Source: Streptomyces nymphaeiformis (GTDB lineage Bacteria > Actinomycetota > Actinomycetes > Streptomycetales > Streptomycetaceae). From it: a DNA stretch of 64,000 bases. The notes beneath the pieces were generated by a model, which saw nothing but the letters and a program-made list of their open reading frames with translations, was not told the DNA's origin and made no database searches. The position numbers were made by a program, and so were the translations under genes. The stretch spans positions 186,001 to 250,000 of the forward strand of contig NZ_JACHJY010000008.1 in NCBI RefSeq assembly GCF_014203895.1, written 5' to 3'. Each line of letters opens with the position of its first letter. Position 1 is the first letter of the stretch. Shown piece by piece: positions 40,747 through 49,818 of the stretch.

Positions 40747-41289
40747 ATGTCCGACGACTCCGCTACGTACCTCGCCAGCGGGCCCCGCGTGGGCCTGCGT
40801 CCGTTCTCCCCGGGCGACGCCGAGGAGTTCACCGCCCGCGCCCGCGAGAGCCGGGAGCTCCACCGGCCCTGGCTCTTCCCGCCGTGCACGACCGAGGCGT
40901 ACGCCGCGTACGCGGGCGCGCTGACGGGCGACCCGGCGCGCGCGGGCTTCCTGGTGTGCGAGCACGCCGACGGCGGTGCGGTCGCCGGCTTCGTCAACAT
41001 CAACAACATCGTCCGCGGCGCCTTCCGCAGCGGCGCCCTCGGCTACGGCGCCTTCGCGCACGCCGCCGGACGCGGACTGCTCACCGAGGCCCTCGGGTTG
41101 GTCATGGACCATGCCTTCGGGCCCCTGGAGCTGCACCGCCTGGAGGCGAACATCCAGCCCGGGAACGCCGCCTCCCGCGCCCTCGTCCGCCGCGCCGGCT
41201 TCCGCCTGGAGGGCTTCTCGCCCGCGATGCTGCACATCGACGGTGCCTGGCGGGACCACGAGCGCTGGGCGATCACGGCCTCGGACTAG
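40747..41289 (+). CDS. GNAT acetyltransferase, RimJ/RimL type
   Basis: 180 aa. Shows the RimJ/RimL layout: GLRPFSPGDAEEF at the N-terminus, AGFVNINNIVRGAFRSGALGYGAF, the acetyl-CoA loop AAGRGLLTEALGLVMDHAF, and LEANIQPGNAASRALVRRAGFRLEG. Possible ribosomal protein or antibiotic/amino-acid acetylation; not determinable. A TAGCCT -10 lies 6 nt before ATG, so it may be leaderless. Convergent 4-bp overlap with the next gene. Confidence 0.9.
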   Translation: MSDDSATYLASGPRVGLRPFSPGDAEEFTARARESRELHRPWLFPPCTTEAYAAYAGALTGDPARAGFLVCEHADGGAVAGFVNINNIVRGAFRSGALGYGAFAHAAGRGLLTEALGLVMDHAFGPLELHRLEANIQPGNAASRALVRRAGFRLEGFSPAMLHIDGAWRDHERWAITASD

Positions 41290-41618
41290 CGCTTGCGGTT
41301 GATCTTCATCGTGTCGAGGTCCGTCACCGTCGAGCGCAGCGCCTTGTACCCGTGGCCCAGCTCCTTGAGCGCGGTCTCCACCCGGTCCTCCGCGATCGCG
41401 CCCGCCATCTCCTCGCCGTCCTCGGCGTCCGAGACGACGACCAGGCGGTACGAGAAGGCCTTCAGCGTCCGGTCGTAGGCCAGCGAGCCCTCCTCCGTGA
41501 ACTGCATCGCCGCCATCCCGTGGTCGTCCGCCTCGGCGAGCAGCCGCGACCGGCTCTCCTCCGACAGACCGTCGAACGTGCCGCGCACGATGACCCGGTA
41601 GGTGTGCTGCGTACCCAT
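41286..41618 (-). CDS. DUF6204 family protein
   Basis: 110 aa, single alpha/beta domain, conserved in Streptomyces as an uncharacterised family (DUF6204). Pattern: TYRVIVRGTFDGLSEESRSRLLAEADDHGM, then SYRLVVVSDAEDGEE and a lysine-rich C-terminus. No catalytic motif is recognised. ATG at 41618 follows AGGGAG. Confidence 0.78.
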   Translation of the reverse strand: MGTQHTYRVIVRGTFDGLSEESRSRLLAEADDHGMAAMQFTEEGSLAYDRTLKAFSYRLVVVSDAEDGEEMAGAIAEDRVETALKELGHGYKALRSTVTDLDTMKINRKR

Positions 41619-41809
41619 TCCTCGTACTCCCTGTGCCCCTGCTCCCCGGCCGCCACGGCGGCGGTCCGACCCTGCACACTACGGCGACGGGCCGTGCCGC
41701 CGCCGGGAATATCCGGGCCCGCGGCCAGCGGGTCCTTTGCCGAAGCCTGACCGAAGCCTGACGTGGAGAGCCCCTGGTCAGGACCGGCTCCGGCGTGTTC
41801 CATGGATCG

Positions 41810-43774
41810 ATGACGACCGTACGACGTGCCGTACTGACGCTGCCCGCGGCCCCGTTGGGCCCGGACAACCCCCTCCCCGCACTGCGGGCCCCCGCCGGCG
41901 CCGGGGCCCACGCGGTCGACGCGCGGACCCTCGCGGAGCTCCCGCGCGACATGGCCCGGGGCCTCGGACGGGCGCCCCTGCGCAGCCTGCTCCCCACCCC
42001 CGTGCGCGACGGCTACGGCCGCGACCGCACCCCCGCGGACCTCGACACGATCGTGATCGAGAACGACCGGCTCCGGGTGACCGTCCTCCCCGGCCTCGGC
42101 GGTCGCGTCCACTCCCTGCACCACAAGCCCACCGGACGCGAACTCCTCTACCGCAACCCGGTCCTCCAGCCCGCCGCCTTCGCCCTCAACGGCGCCTGGT
42201 TCTCCGGCGGCATCGAGTGGAACATCGGGGCCACCGGCCACACCACCCTCTCCTGCTCGCCCCTCCACGCGGCGACCGTCCGCGCCCCCGACGGCGGCCC
42301 GATGCTCCGCCTCTGGGAGTGGGAGCGCCTGCGCGACCTGCCCTTCCAGGTCGACCTGTGGCTGCCGGAGGGCTCCGACTTCCTGTACGTCGGCGTCCGC
42401 GTCCGCAATCCCCACGAGCGGACCGCCCCCGCCTACTGGTGGTCCAACACCGCCGTCCCCGAGGAGCGCAGGGTCCTCGCGCCCGCCGACGCGGCCTGGC
42501 ACCACGGCTACGACCGCGGCCTGAACCGCCTCCCCGTGCCCCTCACGGAGGACGGCACCGACCGCTCGTACCCGCTGAACGGCGCCCACGCCGCCGACTA
42601 CTTCTACGACCTGCCGGACGGGCAGCGCCGCTGGATCGCCGCGCTCGACGCCGACGGCCACGGACTCGTCCAGACCTCCACCGACGCGCTGCGCGGCCGC
42701 AAGCTCTTCCTGTGGGGCACCGAGCGCGGCGGCCGGCGCTGGCAGGAGTGGCTGACCGAACCCGGCACCCCCGGCTACGCCGAGATCCAGGCCGGACTCG
42801 CCCGCACCCAGCTGGAGCACCTGGAGCTCGCGGGCGAAGCGGAGTTCAGCTGGCTGGAGGCGTACGGACCGCTCGCCGCCGACCCCGCCACGGCGCTCGG
42901 CGACGACTGGGCCGCCGCCCGCGTGGACGTCGAGCACCGACTGGAGACGGCGCTGCCCCGCGCCGCGGTCGACGCGGCGTACACCGCCTGGCGGGAGGGC
43001 GCCGCGGACGCCGAACCGGAGTCCGTCCTCGCCGTCGGCTCCGGCTGGGGAGCCCTCGAAGTCCTGCGCGGGGGACACGTGTTGCCCGGTACGCCCTTCC
43101 CCGAGTCGACGCTGGGGCCCGACCAGGAACCCTGGCGGGAGCTCCTGCGCACCGGCGTCCTGCCGCCCCCGGCGAAGGGCGCGGGACCCGGTGCGCCGCT
43201 GGTCGCCGCCCCCTGGCGGGACATGCTGGAGACCGCACCCGCCGACCCGTCCACCGAGTACCACCTCGGCATCGCCCAGTGGCACGCCGGAGACCGCGCC
43301 CAGGCGGTACGGAGCTGGGAGCGCGGACTCCACCGGGCCGAGGTGCGCTGGCCCCTGCTGTACTGCCTGGCCGTCGCCGACTGGGAGGACGGGCATCCGC
43401 AGCGGGCCGCCGAACGGTTCGCCGAGGCCTTCGCCGAGCATGCGGGCCACGGGGACCACGAAGGGGACGAGGCCGTGGCCGCCGCCCTCGGCCGTGAGGC
43501 CGTGGCGGCGCTGCTCGCCACGGGCCGCCCCGGCCGGGCCCGGGAGCTGTGGGCCCGGCTGTCCGGAGAGGTCCGGGGGAGGGGCGCCTTCCGTCTCCTG
43601 GAGATCCGGATCCTGCTCGCCGAGGGGCGGACGGGCGAGGCCCGCGCCGTCTTCGACGAGGGCTTCGAGGTCGCGGACCTGAGCGAGGGAACGGAGGTCC
43701 TCGGCGAGCTCTGGGCGGAGCTCACCGACGAACCCCTGCCGGACGCCTACGAGTTCAGGATGCGGCCGAGCTGA
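41810..43774 (+). CDS. DUF5107 domain protein with TPR-like C-terminus
   Basis: 654 aa. The N-terminal ~330 residues match DUF5107, a beta-sandwich of galactose-mutarotase/glycosidase type: NDRLRVTVLPGLGGRVHSLHHKPTGRELLYRNP, FSGGIEWNIGATGHT, YWWSNTAVPEE. The second half is helical with tetratricopeptide-like repeats (EYHLGIAQWHAGDRAQAVRSWERGL, LAVADWEDGHPQRAAERFAEAFAE), suggesting a role in sugar sensing or carbohydrate handling. The start is uncertain: MTTVRRAV at 41810 is used, an ATG 15 nt upstream is possible. Confidence 0.82.
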   Translation: MTTVRRAVLTLPAAPLGPDNPLPALRAPAGAGAHAVDARTLAELPRDMARGLGRAPLRSLLPTPVRDGYGRDRTPADLDTIVIENDRLRVTVLPGLGGRVHSLHHKPTGRELLYRNPVLQPAAFALNGAWFSGGIEWNIGATGHTTLSCSPLHAATVRAPDGGPMLRLWEWERLRDLPFQVDLWLPEGSDFLYVGVRVRNPHERTAPAYWWSNTAVPEERRVLAPADAAWHHGYDRGLNRLPVPLTEDGTDRSYPLNGAHAADYFYDLPDGQRRWIAALDADGHGLVQTSTDALRGRKLFLWGTERGGRRWQEWLTEPGTPGYAEIQAGLARTQLEHLELAGEAEFSWLEAYGPLAADPATALGDDWAAARVDVEHRLETALPRAAVDAAYTAWREGAADAEPESVLAVGSGWGALEVLRGGHVLPGTPFPESTLGPDQEPWRELLRTGVLPPPAKGAGPGAPLVAAPWRDMLETAPADPSTEYHLGIAQWHAGDRAQAVRSWERGLHRAEVRWPLLYCLAVADWEDGHPQRAAERFAEAFAEHAGHGDHEGDEAVAAALGREAVAALLATGRPGRARELWARLSGEVRGRGAFRLLEIRILLAEGRTGEARAVFDEGFEVADLSEGTEVLGELWAELTDEPLPDAYEFRMRPS

Positions 43775-43912
43775 GGCGCGCGGGCGGACCCGCCGGGGAG
43801 CGCGGGCCCGCCGCGTCCGCCCGGGGATACGGGTCTGCCGTGCCCGCCCGGGGATGCGGGTCCGCGGCGGCTGCCCGGGAGGACGCGCCCGCCACGCCCG
43901 CCGAGTGACCGC

Positions 43913-44725
43913 TCAGGACACCCGGCACAGGATCTCCCCGTGCGGGACCATGAACCAGGCGTCCTCCTGCCCGCCCCACTCCCGCCAGGCCTCCGCGATC
44001 GCCGCCAGTTCGGCGGCGGTCGCGTGGCCGCCGTCCACGGCCAGGTCGGCGTACCCGGAGGCGGTCGTACGGTCCGCCCACAGGCCGCTCCACCACTCCC
44101 GCTCCTCCGGGGTGGCGAAGCACCAGGTGCCGGCCGTCGTCGTGATCTCGGTGAAGCCGGCCTGCCGGGCCCAGGAGAACAGCCGCCGTCCCGCGTCCGG
44201 TTCGCCGCCGTTGGCGCGCGCGACCCGGTGGTACAGCTCCAGCCACCCGTCCAGCGCGGGCCGTTCGGGGTACCAGGCGAAGGCCCCGTAGTCGCTGTCG
44301 CGGGCTGCGACGACACCGCCGGGCCGGCACACCCGGCGCATCTCGCGCAGCGCCTGGACCGGGTCGCCCACGTGCTGCAGGACCTGGTGGGCGTGGACGA
44401 CGTCGAAGGAGTCGTCGGGGAAGTCCAGGGCGTGGACGTCGGCGACGGCGAACCCGACGTTGTCCAGGCCGCGTTCGTCGGCGACCGCCTGCGCCTTCTC
44501 CAGTACGTCCTCGGCCGCGTCGACCGCGGTCACCCGGCCCGGCGCGACCAGCGCGGCCAGGTCGGCGGTGATGGTGCCGGGCCCGCAGCCGACGTCCAGG
44601 ACGTCCAGTCCCGGGCGCAGTTCGGGCAGCAGGTAGGCCGCGGAGTTGGCGGCGGTCCGCCAGCTGTGCGAGCGCAGGACCGACTCGTGGTGGCCGTGGG
44701 TGTAGACGGCGGGGGTGTGCGTCAT
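43913..44725 (-). CDS. class I SAM-dependent methyltransferase
   Basis: 270 aa UbiE/COQ5-like. Motif I LDVLDVGCGPGTITADLA (SAM-binding), the acidic AVDAAEDVLEKAQ, HALDFPDDSFDVVHAHQVLQHVGDPVQALREMRRVCRPGG (motifs II-III). Substrate unknown; small-molecule methylation is likely. It begins in a 4-bp overlap with the upstream acetyltransferase gene, so they are one operon. RBS-like GAGGGAG precedes. Confidence 0.9.
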   Translation of the reverse strand: MTHTPAVYTHGHHESVLRSHSWRTAANSAAYLLPELRPGLDVLDVGCGPGTITADLAALVAPGRVTAVDAAEDVLEKAQAVADERGLDNVGFAVADVHALDFPDDSFDVVHAHQVLQHVGDPVQALREMRRVCRPGGVVAARDSDYGAFAWYPERPALDGWLELYHRVARANGGEPDAGRRLFSWARQAGFTEITTTAGTWCFATPEEREWWSGLWADRTTASGYADLAVDGGHATAAELAAIAEAWREWGGQEDAWFMVPHGEILCRVS

Positions 44726-45312
44726 GGAAGCGACTCCCTCGGTGTGGGTGCGTGCCCCCACCGTATGCGGGAATGTCGAATGATGAGATCTGTGTCTTGA
44801 GATGTGGACGGTCGGGGCAACAGGTCCCGCCGGTACCGGAGTTCCTCCAGGACCCGGCCACCCGTCTCCTCCCGCACCGCCGTGCCGTCCGGCCGCCACC
44901 CGGCGGCCTCGTAGAACCTCCGCCCCCGGGCGTTCCCCGCGAACACCCACAGGGCCGCCGCCCGGAACCCGGCCGTGACGAGCGCCTCGGTCGTCGCCGA
45001 CATGAGCGCCCGTCCGACGCCCGCGCCCCAGACCTCCGGCAGGGCGTACAGCGCCGCCAGCTCGGCCGTGCCGTCCGGGCAGGGCCGGAAGCAGGAGAAC
45101 GCGACCACCCGCCCGCCGTCGCCCGTCGCCACGAGCACCGTGGGCCGGTCCGGGGCCGTCAGGCGGTCGCGCCACACCACGGCGCGCTCCTCCGTGTCGA
45201 GGGCGTCGAGATACGGGTCGGGGACCAGGCCGCGGTAGGCGGCCCGCCAGGACAGGACGTGTACGACGGCGAGGGCCGCGGCGTCCTCGGGAAGCGCTTC
45301 ACGTATCGACAT
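44722..45312 (-). CDS. GNAT acetyltransferase
   Basis: 196 aa. GNAT fold with SIREALPEDAAALAVVHVLSWRAAYRGLVPD at the N-terminus, LAALYALPEVWGAGVGRALMSATTEALV (acetyl-CoA loop) and RRFYEAAGW. It may modify a small amine. ATG at 45312 (MSIREALPED). It leads the operon with the methyltransferase. Confidence 0.9.
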   Translation of the reverse strand: MSIREALPEDAAALAVVHVLSWRAAYRGLVPDPYLDALDTEERAVVWRDRLTAPDRPTVLVATGDGGRVVAFSCFRPCPDGTAELAALYALPEVWGAGVGRALMSATTEALVTAGFRAAALWVFAGNARGRRFYEAAGWRPDGTAVREETGGRVLEELRYRRDLLPRPSTSQDTDLIIRHSRIRWGHAPTPRESLP

Positions 45313-45477
45313 GCCGCATTCTGGCCCGGGGGACGCCCCGGCCACCCCCGGATTTCGGCGGGAGGCCGTCGACCTGACGAACCCTCGTGTGACAGCACCG
45401 TGAACGGACCGTCCGGCACGCCCCCGCGCCCCTAGGGTGGGCGCGTCGATCCACCGTCCCGCCCGCCGAGGAGTCCC

Positions 45478-46692
45478 GTGCCGTACTCGCCCGTGCCCGC
45501 CCGTCGCTCCCTCCTCAAGCTGCTCGCGGCGGGCCCCGCGGTCTCCGCCCTCGGCGGGCTCGCCGCCGCTCCCGCGTACGCTGGTCCCATGGACGTCGTG
45601 GCGGATGCCGCGCCCGGCATCGTCAAAGCCCTCCCGCCCGAGCACTTCACGGTCCGCGGGACGAACGCCGAGGCCCGCTACGAGACCTTCGCGGACACCG
45701 GCCTGCTCACCCCCGTCGAGCGCTTCTTCGTCCGCAACCACACCTCCACCCCCGTCCTCGACGCCGCCGACTGGCGGCTGACGGTCTGGGGCGACGGACT
45801 GCACGGCCGCGGCCCCGTCCACTTCACCTACGGGCAGCTGCGCGACCTGCCCTCCGTCACCCGGACGGCCCTGATGGAGTGCGCCGGAAACGGCCGCAGC
45901 CTCTACGCCACCCAGCAGGGCCGGCCGGTCACCGGCACCCCCTGGACCCTCGGCGCCGTCGGGGCCGCCCGCTGGCGCGGCGTCCGCCTCGCCGACGTGC
46001 TCCGGCTCGCCGGGATCGCCCACGACGCCGTCGACCTCCAGCCGCGCGGCCTGGACGACCCGTACGTCTCCGGCGGCGTCGACTTCGGCCGGGTCCGCCG
46101 CCCGCTGCCGGTCGCCAAGGCGCTCGACGACGTGATCCTCGCGTACGAGATGAACGGCGAGCCGCTCCCGTACGACCACGGTCACCCGGTCCGGCTCGTC
46201 GTGCCGTCCTGGGTCGGCATCGCCTCCATCAAGTGGCTCGGCGACATCGAGGTCTCCACCAAGCCGCTCAGCTCGCCCTGGTCCACCGAGTGGTACCGCC
46301 TCTTCGGCGACTCCTATCCCGCCGGCGGGAGCGCCCCCCTCAGCCGCCAGACCCTCAAGTCCGCCTATCAGCTGCCCTTCGGCGCCACCCTGGAGGCCGG
46401 CGGCCCGCGCACGCTCACCGGCCGCGCCTGGTCCGCCCTCGCCCCCGTACGGACCGTGGAGGTCTCCACCGACGGCGGCGCCCACTGGCGGCACGCCCGG
46501 CTCCACGACACCCCGCGCCGCGACGGCTGGGTCCGCTGGAGCGTGCCGTGGCGCCCACACACCACCGGACAGGTCACCCTGCTCTCCCGCACCACCGACG
46601 CCGCCGGCAACACCCAGCCCGAGCAGGCCGTGCACAACACCCAGGGGTACCTCTTCAACGCCGTCGTGCGGCACCCGGTCACCGTCGTCTGA
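45478..46692 (+). CDS. sulfite oxidase-type molybdopterin oxidoreductase, exported
   Basis: 404 aa. The N-terminus carries a twin-arginine-like signal (RRSLLKLLAAGPAVSALGG), followed by the Oxidored_molyb domain: FFVRNHTSTPVLDAADWRL, MECAGNGRS with the molybdenum-coordinating Cys, and VRLVVPSWVGIASIKWLGDIEVS. A dimerisation domain (Mo-co_dimer) ends the chain (TVEVSTDGGAHWRHARL, YLFNAVVRHPV). Substrate unknown (sulfite, or another small molecule). GTG start, RBS GAGGAG 4-9 nt upstream; -10-like TAGGGT at 45434-45439. First of three co-directional genes. Confidence 0.93.
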   Translation: MPYSPVPARRSLLKLLAAGPAVSALGGLAAAPAYAGPMDVVADAAPGIVKALPPEHFTVRGTNAEARYETFADTGLLTPVERFFVRNHTSTPVLDAADWRLTVWGDGLHGRGPVHFTYGQLRDLPSVTRTALMECAGNGRSLYATQQGRPVTGTPWTLGAVGAARWRGVRLADVLRLAGIAHDAVDLQPRGLDDPYVSGGVDFGRVRRPLPVAKALDDVILAYEMNGEPLPYDHGHPVRLVVPSWVGIASIKWLGDIEVSTKPLSSPWSTEWYRLFGDSYPAGGSAPLSRQTLKSAYQLPFGATLEAGGPRTLTGRAWSALAPVRTVEVSTDGGAHWRHARLHDTPRRDGWVRWSVPWRPHTTGQVTLLSRTTDAAGNTQPEQAVHNTQGYLFNAVVRHPVTVV

Positions 46693-46775
46693 AGGGGCGA
46701 GAACCGCCGAACCTTCGTATAAAGGGCACAGGGGTGCCCGCCCGGCGCCCCCGTGCGCTTCAGGAGGTACGGGAC

Positions 46776-48020
46776 ATGCGGCAGACGGCTCCGGAAGGCC
46801 GCGGCCCGGTGCGCTACGGGCCTCCCGCACCCGACACGGGCCTCGACACCGGCCTCCCCGTACTGCCGGGACTCGCCGGGCTGCTCGCCGCGGCGGCCGG
46901 GCGGACCGCCCCCGAGCCGCCCGGCGGCGGGCCCGTCCTGCGCGAGGCCGCCGCCGGCTACTGGTGGCGCCGCGGCCTGCGCACCCATCCCGAGGACGTG
47001 GTGGCCGCGCCCGGCGCCCCCGCCCTCCTGCTGGCCCTGATCGCCGCCCACGGCGGCGATCTCCTGCTGCCCCGCCCCTGCCCCGCCTGGTGGACCCCGC
47101 AGGCCCGGCTGCTCGGCCGCCCGGCGTACCACGTGCCCACGCCCGCCGAGGCCGGCGGCGTCCCCGACCCGTACGCCCTCCTGGAGACCGTCCGGCGGAT
47201 CCGCGCCGAGGGCGGCGACCCCCGGGTCCTGCTGCTCTCCGTCGCCGACGACCCCACCGCCACCGTCGCCCCGCCCGAACTCGTCCGCGAGGCCTGCGAG
47301 GCCGCCGTCGCCGAGGGCCTGCACGTCATCAGCGACGAGACCTGGCGCGACACCCTCCACGACCCGGGCGGCACCGTGCTGCTCAGCCCCGCCGAGATGC
47401 GCCCCGACGACGTCACCGTCCTCGTCGACCTCGGCGGCGCCCTCGCCCCCGCCGCCTGGCCCTGCGCCGTCGCCCGCTTCCCGCCCACCGACCCGTCCCG
47501 CGCCGACCGCTGGACCGACCCCAGGGCCCGCGTCCTCGACGTGCTCACCGCCCTCGGCGCCCTCGTCCCCGGGCCCGTGGCCCCCGCCGTGGCCCACGCC
47601 CTCGACGAACCCGGGGACGTCACCGTACGGGCCCGGCGGGCCGCCGCCACCCACGGGCGGCTCGCCGGCGCCGCGTACCGCGCGGTCCTCGCCGCCGGAG
47701 CCCTGGCCCGGCCCCCGCAGGCCGGCCGCCACCTCTACGCCGACCTCGGGCCGCTGCGCGCCGGGCTCGCCGCCCGGGGCGTCACCGACTCCCTGGAGCT
47801 GGAGAGCCACCTCACCGCACGGCTCGGCGCCCCGGTGACCGGCGGCCACCGCTTCGGCGACGAACTCGGCGCGCTGCGCGTCCGGTTCGGCACCGGCATG
47901 TTCCTGGGCGCCGGCGAGGAGGAGCGCGCCGAGGCGCTCGGTGCGGAAGATCCCGTGGAACTGCCGCACGTGGCACGCGCGTTGGGGGACTTCGGAGGGG
48001 CCCTGGAGGAACTCCGATGA
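46776..48020 (+). CDS. aminotransferase-fold protein lacking the PLP lysine
   Basis: 414 aa. Fold-type-I aminotransferase layout: the APGAPALLLALIAAHGGDLLLPRP segment, HVISDETWRDTLHD where active enzymes have SDE-x-Y, and a C-terminal ALRVRFGTG with Arg. The segment that should carry the catalytic lysine (SFSK...GxRxG) reads VLVDLGGALAPAAWPCAVARF, with Gly or Ala at the lysine site. It is therefore probably not a transaminase and may bind a ligand or act as a partner. AGGAGG ribosome site 8 nt before ATG. It sits between the Mo-enzyme and MBL genes. Confidence 0.8.
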   Translation: MRQTAPEGRGPVRYGPPAPDTGLDTGLPVLPGLAGLLAAAAGRTAPEPPGGGPVLREAAAGYWWRRGLRTHPEDVVAAPGAPALLLALIAAHGGDLLLPRPCPAWWTPQARLLGRPAYHVPTPAEAGGVPDPYALLETVRRIRAEGGDPRVLLLSVADDPTATVAPPELVREACEAAVAEGLHVISDETWRDTLHDPGGTVLLSPAEMRPDDVTVLVDLGGALAPAAWPCAVARFPPTDPSRADRWTDPRARVLDVLTALGALVPGPVAPAVAHALDEPGDVTVRARRAAATHGRLAGAAYRAVLAAGALARPPQAGRHLYADLGPLRAGLAARGVTDSLELESHLTARLGAPVTGGHRFGDELGALRVRFGTGMFLGAGEEERAEALGAEDPVELPHVARALGDFGGALEELR

Positions 48021-48096
48021 CCGCGGCCGAGGCCCCGCGCCGATGTCCGGGGAACCCTCCACGACGCGTCGAGTCCGAGCGGAACGGAGCCCGCAG

Positions 48097-49155
48097 ATGA
48101 CCGAACGGACGGCACCTCCCGCGCAGGCCGGACAGGCCGCGGCCCCGCACCACCCCGGCCGGTCCGCGCCACCCGCCCCCGCCCCGGCCCCCGTCCTCCA
48201 GCCCGTCGGCCGGCTGCGGCACGACTGGCCCCGGACCTTCGCCGACCGGCTCACCGCGCCCCTGCCCGGCGTCCGGGCCCTGGCGCGGCTGGCCCGCGAG
48301 GGAGCCGTACGCCCCCGCCCCGAAGGCCTGCGGGACATCCCGCTGCTGCCCTTCGAGCCCGGCCCGCTGCCGCCCGCCGGACCCGACACGCTCGCCGTCA
48401 CCTGGGCCGGGCACGCCAGCTGGATCCTGCGCGTCGGCGGACTCACCGTCCTCACCGACCCGGTCTGGTCCCGCCGCATCTTCGGCACACCGGCCCGGCT
48501 CACCCCCGTCGGGGTCCGCTGGGAGGACCTCCCGCGCGTCGACGCCGTCGTCATCAGCCACAACCACTTCGACCACCTCGACGGCCCCACCCTCAAGCGG
48601 CTGCCCCGGCACACCCCGCTCTTCGTCCCCGCCGGACTCGGCCGCTGGTTCACCCGCCGCCGGTTCAGCCGCGTCACCGAGCTCGACTGGTGGGAGGCCG
48701 CCGAACTCGACGGCGTCCGCTTCGACTTCGTCCCCGCCCACCACTGGTCCAAGCGCACCCTCCTGGACACCTGCCGCTCCCTGTGGGGCGGTTGGGTGCT
48801 CACCGACCGCGCCGGGCGCCGGATCCACTTCGCCGGGGACACCGGGTACGGCCACTGGTTCGCCGAGATCGGCCGCCGTCACCCCGGCATCGACCTGGCG
48901 CTGCTGCCGATCGGCGCGTACGACCCCCGCTGGTGGCTCAGCGACGTCCACACCGACCCCGAGGAGGCGGTCCGCGCCCACCAGGACCTCGGCGCGCGGC
49001 GGATGGCGCCCATGCACTGGGCGACCTTCGTGCTCTCCTCCGAGCCGGTCCTCGAACCCCTCACCCGGGTCAGGGCCGCCTGGGAGAAGGCCGGCCTGCC
49101 CCGCGAGGACCTGTGGGACCTGCCGGTCGGCGGCTCACGGGTGCTCGTGCCCTGA
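48097..49155 (+). CDS. metallo-beta-lactamase-fold hydrolase (NAPE-PLD/UlaG-like)
   Basis: 352 aa. HNHFDHLDG is the H-x-H-x-D-H zinc motif, with AGDTGYGHWF (Asp ligand) and HWATF near the C-terminus (last His). The family includes NAPE-phospholipase D and UlaG-like lactonases. A second member lies nearby at 49815-50594. ATG at 48097 is used; an upstream in-frame ATG would add 18 residues. The gene ends in a 21-bp convergent overlap with the DedA gene. Confidence 0.92.
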   Translation: MTERTAPPAQAGQAAAPHHPGRSAPPAPAPAPVLQPVGRLRHDWPRTFADRLTAPLPGVRALARLAREGAVRPRPEGLRDIPLLPFEPGPLPPAGPDTLAVTWAGHASWILRVGGLTVLTDPVWSRRIFGTPARLTPVGVRWEDLPRVDAVVISHNHFDHLDGPTLKRLPRHTPLFVPAGLGRWFTRRRFSRVTELDWWEAAELDGVRFDFVPAHHWSKRTLLDTCRSLWGGWVLTDRAGRRIHFAGDTGYGHWFAEIGRRHPGIDLALLPIGAYDPRWWLSDVHTDPEEAVRAHQDLGARRMAPMHWATFVLSSEPVLEPLTRVRAAWEKAGLPREDLWDLPVGGSRVLVP

Positions 49156-49818
49156 CGGGGCCTCGCCGCGACCGCGGTCCGAGGGGGCCCCGGAGCCCCG
49201 GATCCTCCGCCACAGCGCCGGGACCGCGCTGACCAGCACCGTCAGGCCCACCGCCGCGACCACTCCCTGCCAGGGCTCGGGGAAGAGCGAGCCGCCCAGG
49301 ATCCCGATCAGCTGGTACGTCGCCGCCCACGCCAGGCACGCCGCCGCGTCCCCCCGGACGAAGCGGCGCAGCGGCATCTCCGCGAGCAGGCACGCCAGCA
49401 TCACCGGGATCCGCCCCGCCGGTACGAGCCGGGACAGCACGAGCACCGACACCTGGTGGGTGTCGAGCCGCTCCTGGGCCTGCGCGAGCCGGTCGGGCGT
49501 CACCCGCGACCGCAGCGCCGCGAGCCACCGGGAGCCGTTGCGGGAACGGACCCCGCGCTGCCCGAGCCAGTACAGCGCGGTGTCGCCGAGCAGCGCGGCG
49601 GACGCCGCGACCAGGAAGACGTAGAGCAGCGAGAACGGCGAGGAGTGGTGGAAGGCGACCACCGCCGCCGAGCTGACGATCGCGCCCGTCGGCACGACCG
49701 GCACCAGCGCGCCGAGCGCCACGAGCAGGAACAGCGAGGGATAGCCGACCGCCTGCTGCGTCGACTCCGGCGGCAGCTCGCGCACCGCCGTGACGAGACC
49801 GGTGACACCGAGGATCAC
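49135..49818 (-). CDS. DedA/VTT-domain membrane protein
   Basis: 227 aa. DedA/SNARE-associated (VTT) family: hydrophobic helices FLLVALGALVPVVPTGAIVSSAAVVAF and LVASAALLGDTALYWLGQRG, and LSRLVPAGRIPVMLACLLAEMPLRRF with the conserved Arg and Pro. These proteins act in membrane phospholipid homeostasis (flippase or scramblase). ATG at 49818 overlaps the upstream MBL gene by 4 bp. Confidence 0.9.
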   Translation of the reverse strand: MILGVTGLVTAVRELPPESTQQAVGYPSLFLLVALGALVPVVPTGAIVSSAAVVAFHHSSPFSLLYVFLVAASAALLGDTALYWLGQRGVRSRNGSRWLAALRSRVTPDRLAQAQERLDTHQVSVLVLSRLVPAGRIPVMLACLLAEMPLRRFVRGDAAACLAWAATYQLIGILGGSLFPEPWQGVVAAVGLTVLVSAVPALWRRIRGSGAPSDRGRGEAPSGHEHP

